Assembly (NCBI GenBank): GCA_011800805.1
Contig: MPNW01000222.1
Location: forward strand, 111,520-122,266
Direction of reading: 5' to 3'
DNA length: 10,747 nt
From: Hirudo medicinalis
Lineage: Eukaryota > Annelida > Clitellata > Hirudinida > Hirudinidae
Numbering within the stretch: position 1 is the first letter of the stretch; every line of letters begins with the position of its first letter. The notes beneath the pieces were generated by a model. The model searched no databases. It was not told the origin of the DNA and worked only from the letters and a program-made list of their open reading frames with translations. A program made the translations under genes and the position numbers. This document shows positions 7,900 through 10,747 of this stretch, piece after piece.

Positions 7900-7925
7900 A
7901 ATAAAATAGTTCCTTCGACAATAAA
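7900..7925 (+). promoter_or_regulatory. Two AATAAA polyadenylation signals, 20 bp apart
   Basis: AATAAA occurs at 7900-7905 and 7920-7925, about 90-115 bases after the possible stop at 7807. GT/TG-rich sequence follows (7932-8020), but that is also the start of a GAT array, so the downstream element is not independent evidence. Confidence 0.3.
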
Positions 7926-7930
7926 ACTAA

Positions 7931-7978
7931 TGGCGGTGGTGGTAATGATGATGATAATGATGATGATGATGATGAAGA

Positions 7979-8010
<32 letters not shown>

Positions 8011-8084
8011 ATGATGATGATGATGCTCACATGTGACAATATTATCACCTCCTTCACCCCCATCACCTCCGACAACATCAGCGC

Positions 8085-8128
<44 letters not shown>

Positions 8129-8200
8129 CCTTTATCTTTATCATTATCACCGTCATCTTCTTTTTCACCACCACCGTCCTATCCATTACCACCTTCATCA
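7931..8200. repeat. Large imperfect inverted repeat of GAT and ATC arrays
   Basis: The left arm (7931-8025) is GGT/GAT-rich, and the right arm (8085-8200) contains (CAT)14 at 8085-8126 followed by an ATC/ACC-rich tail. The arms are reverse-complementary not only in the GAT runs but also at their outer ends: GGCGGTGGTGG on the left and CCACCACCGTCC near 8167-8178 on the right. The centre at about 8026-8084 is non-repetitive. Long ORFs on both strands here are repeat artefacts. Confidence 0.85.
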
Positions 8201-8487
8201 TCTTCCAACTAAATTTCGTCCTGGAAGAAAGTGTAGCAAACTTCATTTGAAGGACTGATAGCCACCGTGGAAAGTCCATCACTTCAATAAGAACTACTTA
8301 CCGAGAGGACGTTTTCCTGCATTCCTTCGCTTGAGATGTCAAGTAGTCATTTCCATGTATTAAAGTTTATTACAATAAAAATAAGTAAATAAGTCAATTA
8401 CAAGTTTGTCATTAATTTATTTCACTTTTATACCACTGGACATCAATTTCAAAAGTTTAGTTTTTGTTTTGAATTTCAAATAAACAA
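8201..8487. other. Non-repetitive stretch with minus-strand splice-like sites
   Basis: On the - strand a perfect donor (TCG then GTAAGT, complement of about 8297-8302) is followed within about 90 bases by a good acceptor (ctacactttcttccag). Joined, they would give ...EGMQENVLS-DEI and a stop. The implied upstream exon would be only about 28 bases, or would start at the ATG of MQENVLS. I cannot link these sites to any gene. Confidence 0.3.
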
Positions 8488-8560
8488 ATAATAATAACAA
8501 TAATAACAATAATAGAAATAATATAACAATACGACTTAAATAGTGATAAACATATGAAAA

Positions 8561-8637
8561 CATTAAACACATTAAACACATTAAACATATTGAAAACATT
8601 AAACACATTAAACACATTAAACACATTAAAAACATTT
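8561..8637 (+). repeat. 9-bp satellite, about 8.5 units
   Basis: The unit is CATTAAACA, with one TATTGAAAA variant in the middle and a CATTAAAAA unit near the end. An AAT/AAC-rich run precedes it at about 8488-8530. On the - strand it reads repeated Asn-Val-Phe. Confidence 0.92.
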
Positions 8638-8705
8638 TGAAACAACGTTTTAGCTTTCAGTAACTGCCGGTTTGAGTCTCTTCAGGTGTGCTTTAAAATA
8701 AGAAA

Positions 8706-8935
8706 GTCTCGTCGTCATCGTCGTCATCACCACCACCACCATCATCATCATCACCATAGTCAAAGTCGTCGTCATTGTCATTGTCACCGTCACTGTCATC
8801 GTCGTCATCACCATCATCATCACCATTACCATAGTCAAAATCGTCGTCATTGTCATTGTCATTGTCACCGTCATCGTCATCATCACCATCATCACTATTG
8901 CCATCATCCCCATCACCACCATCGTCGTCAGCAGC
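8706..8935 (+). repeat. CAT/CGT/CAC trinucleotide array with 75-bp duplication
   Basis: Triplets of CAN/CGN type fill the region. A block starting ATAGTCAAARTCGTCGTCAT at 8756 recurs at 8831, 75 bases later, followed by near-identical triplet order. Frames on both strands are open: His/Arg/Cys-rich on +, Met/Thr-rich and Asp-rich on -. The Asp-rich minus frame is open over 8696-8968 but has no ATG. It lies downstream of the last visible PAPSS exon, so it is probably intronic. Confidence 0.9.
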
Positions 8936-8970
8936 AGTCTGGTTATTATAACAATCATTATGATGTTCTC

Positions 8971-9006
8971 AGAGGAAGCACCTTTCCAATGCTTCTGAGT
9001 GCCTCT
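8971..9006. repeat. Short imperfect hairpin between two arrays
   Basis: AGAGGAAGCA and TGCTTC...CCTCT pair around a 9-base loop, with a bulge on the right arm. The surrounding 8950-9065 is the only unique sequence between two long CAT arrays. Confidence 0.5.
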
Positions 9007-9065
9007 AAATTGGCTGACGCTGCGATAATGATGCTTTATGAAGGGTGGTCGTGGATTTATTCTCG

Positions 9066-9151
<86 letters not shown>

Positions 9152-9157
9152 CCACCA

Positions 9158-9195
<38 letters not shown>

Positions 9196-9236
9196 CCATC
9201 ATCATTATTATTATTATTATCATCATCAGCATCAAA
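9066..9236 (+). repeat. (CAT)n array, about 55 units, with CAC and ATT variants
   Basis: A pure CAT run at 9066-9149, a CACCACCAC interruption, then a second CAT run and a short TTATTATT segment. It ends only about 16 bases from the 3' end of the last visible PAPSS exon (donor at 9252-9253 on the - strand), so it would open that gene's next intron. Confidence 0.95.
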
Positions 9237-9253
9237 ACATTCATAATTCTCAC

Positions 9254-10272
9254 TCCGAGCTTCTTGAATTCATTCCTGAGTTCATTGGGTGTGAGTCTGT
9301 ACTTGTCCAATCCGTCATTCCATCTGATCCTCTCCATCACTTCCAGGTCCCCCCCGCACAGCCAGTCACCACCCTCGAAGACCATCTGCCAGTGGAAAAC
9401 CAAATTATGCAAATAATTGATTTAATTAATTAATTGAAATGATGTTGGTCGTTTAATTAAATAGTGAAAAATATTTACTATAAATTATGAAAATAATAAA
9501 TTATTAAATTATAAATATTTATTAATGAATTATAAAATAATGTTATTTATTAATAATAATAATTAAAATAATTAATATTATTATTTGTAATAATTATTTT
9601 TAATAATTAATAAATATTTTATTATTAAAATTTATTATCAAATGTTAAATTATTAAATAATAAATATTTTTATTATTCATTCGATCATTTGGATATTAAA
9701 CGTAACTTTGTTTCCCTGCAAATAATAATTTTTAATTTTAACGAAATAATTTACGATTACAAATATTTTTATTATTATTATAAATGTTATTATTATTATT
9801 ATTATTATTATAAATATTGTTATTATTTTTTTTGTATTACTATTATTTTAATAGCAAAAAACTCTTGAAAGACTTGAAAACATTTCAAGCCTCCAACAAT
9901 AACAATACTAATATCGCATCATACAACAAAAGTCAATCATGCAACCCAAACGACCTTGATGTAGGGATGACCTCTGTGCACCAGTCCAAACTGCCTGGCA
10001 CACCTCTCTTCCTTGCGGTGTTCGTAGAACTCCGGGGTCCTTAGGATGGCCACAACCTTACCCTCATGTCTCAGGGCAATGGCATCGCAGTCCTCCAACC
10101 TGTCCTTGTCCTTGGTGCTCACAGGGAGAACTATGGGCACGGACTGGTTGATCGTACCGCCGTCCAGAAGGCAGCCAAAATGCTGCGATTGCAGGAACTC
10201 TCTCTCCCTCATGAACCCCGTCAGGGGCGTGGCCCAGCCCTCGGACAAAATCTGGATCCACTGGAGGTCGAT
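9254..10272 (-). CDS. PAPSS: PAPS synthase, two exons of the ATP-sulfurylase half (partial)
   Basis: Bifunctional 3'-phosphoadenosine 5'-phosphosulfate synthase makes the universal sulfate donor by ATP sulfurylase and APS kinase activities. Two minus-strand exons are visible: 10272-9955 (106 codons, after acceptor ccaccaaccag) and 9385-9254 (44 codons, after acceptor ccactggcag, before donor GTGAGA). Both start and end in phase 0. Strong family matches are [61 protein letters not shown] and [20 protein letters not shown]. Together they cover the PUA-like N-terminal part of ATP sulfurylase, reaching [15 protein letters not shown]. The APS kinase part should lie right of the window. The catalytic part (HNGH and GRD motifs) is not found to the left. 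The 9955 donor reads GTCGTT, which is unusual, but the protein join [13 protein letters not shown] fits the family exactly. Confidence 0.93.
9413..9835. repeat. Extremely AT-rich PAPSS intron
   Basis: Most of the 569-base intron between the two PAPSS exons (9386-9954) is close to pure A/T. It contains many TTAATTAA, AATAAT and ATTATT words and short self-complementary segments, plus ATT runs at about 9773-9830. Nothing gene-like is seen. Confidence 0.8.
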
Positions 10273-10418
10273 CTGGTTGGTGGGGTTAAAGGAGATGGTG
10301 ATGGTGGTGGAGATGATGGGGGGTTATTAATTAATGTGAGGGTCGAAACATGTCATCACATGTGGTTAATGTGGTCAAGGGAACGGTTATTAATAGAGAT
10401 AAATGGTCGCTACCCTTC

Positions 10419-10582
10419 ATCATCATCATCGTCACATTCGCCAACATCATCGTCGTCGTCGTCATCGTCATCGTCATCGTCATCACCTTGTAGAATGACC
10501 TTCAAATTCTTATCATCATCGTCATCGTTATCGTCGAAGTCGTCGTCATCATCATCATCGTTATCGTCGTCGTCGTCATGAT
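10419..10582 (+). repeat. ATC/GTC trinucleotide arrays
   Basis: CATCATCGTCGTCGT-type runs are broken by about 30 bases of non-repetitive sequence at 10485-10510. They lie upstream of the 10272 acceptor on the - strand, so within a PAPSS intron if the gene continues rightward. Asp- and Ser-rich ORFs here are repeat artefacts. Confidence 0.9.
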
Positions 10583-10651
10583 CATAATAATAATGATGAT
10601 GATGATAATAATAATAATAATAATAACAATAATAATAATAATAATAATAAC

Positions 10652-10689
<38 letters not shown>

Positions 10690-10690
10690 T
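10583..10690 (+). repeat. (AAT)n microsatellite with AAC interruptions
   Basis: About 35 triplets, mainly AAT, with AAC variants at irregular intervals and a short GATGATGAT start. It ends abruptly at a GC-richer unique segment. Confidence 0.93.
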
Positions 10691-10747
10691 ACGTCTGCAG
10701 TCGTTGTTGGATCCGAGCGTGTATCCCGAGTTGCAGGTCGAGCATCG
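10691..10747. other. GC-richer unique segment at the right edge, strand unresolved
   Basis: This segment is non-repetitive and open on both strands. After an acceptor-like tacgtctgcag, the + strand reads SLLDPSVYPELQVEH. The - strand reads either CSTCNSGYTLGSNNDC or DARPATRDTRSDPTTTAD, and the latter would end at a GTATTG donor in the phase the PAPSS exon needs. None matches the PAPSS sequence expected here, so identity is open. Confidence 0.3.

Noticed and set aside
8686..9433. Long His-, Ser- and Ile-rich + ORFs
   Set aside because: They read CAT/CAC arrays in three frames and run over the PAPSS exon on the opposite strand.
10066..10581. 171-codon + ORF ending in a Ser run
   Set aside because: Its first part is antisense to the conserved PAPSS exon and its end is a GTC/ATC microsatellite.

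Overview
This is eukaryotic, almost certainly animal, nuclear DNA. It is AT-rich, has short GT-AG introns, and is unusually dense in trinucleotide microsatellites (AAT/ATT, ATC/GAT, AAC) and short-unit minisatellites. Only two genes can be named with confidence, and each enters from one edge of the window. Their exons are recognisable by conserved protein sequence and by splice phases that fit together. The repeat density and compact introns suggest an invertebrate (arthropod-like would fit), but the sequence does not fix the taxon.

Left edge, + strand (160-1308): the last five coding exons of DNAJC11, a J-domain protein of the mitochondrial MICOS/MIB complex. They encode about 140 residues of its conserved C-terminal domain, with the stop at 1306-1308 and a canonical AATAAA at 1496-1501. 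Right edge, - strand (10272 down to 9254): two consecutive exons of a bifunctional PAPS synthase, covering the PUA-like start of the ATP-sulfurylase half. The two genes point toward each other.

Middle (about 1.5-9.25 kb): mostly intergenic or intronic DNA dominated by repeats. From left to right it holds a 14-bp CRE-type palindrome (1872), a diverged 56-bp tandem duplication (1964), an AAC array (2377), a probable minus-strand terminal coding exon of unknown identity (2538-2655), an AAT array (2910), a 134-codon minus-strand hydrophobic ORF (3049-3453), a second CRE with a TATA-like box (3876-3941), an AAT array with a 51-bp higher-order period (4327), a 12-bp minisatellite (4905), a 10-bp minisatellite (6061), a weak plus-strand terminal-exon candidate followed by two AATAAA signals (7742-7925), a large imperfect inverted repeat of GAT/ATC arms (7931-8200), a 9-bp satellite (8561) and a CAT/CGT array with a 75-bp internal duplication (8706).

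The main puzzle is that the rest of PAPSS, including its catalytic motifs, is not visible between 9254 and DNAJC11. Either an intron extends beyond the window, the gene is broken, or the assembly is rearranged. No defence system, CRISPR array, recognisable transposase or RNA gene is visible. DNAJC11 and PAPSS are housekeeping genes with no known functional link.
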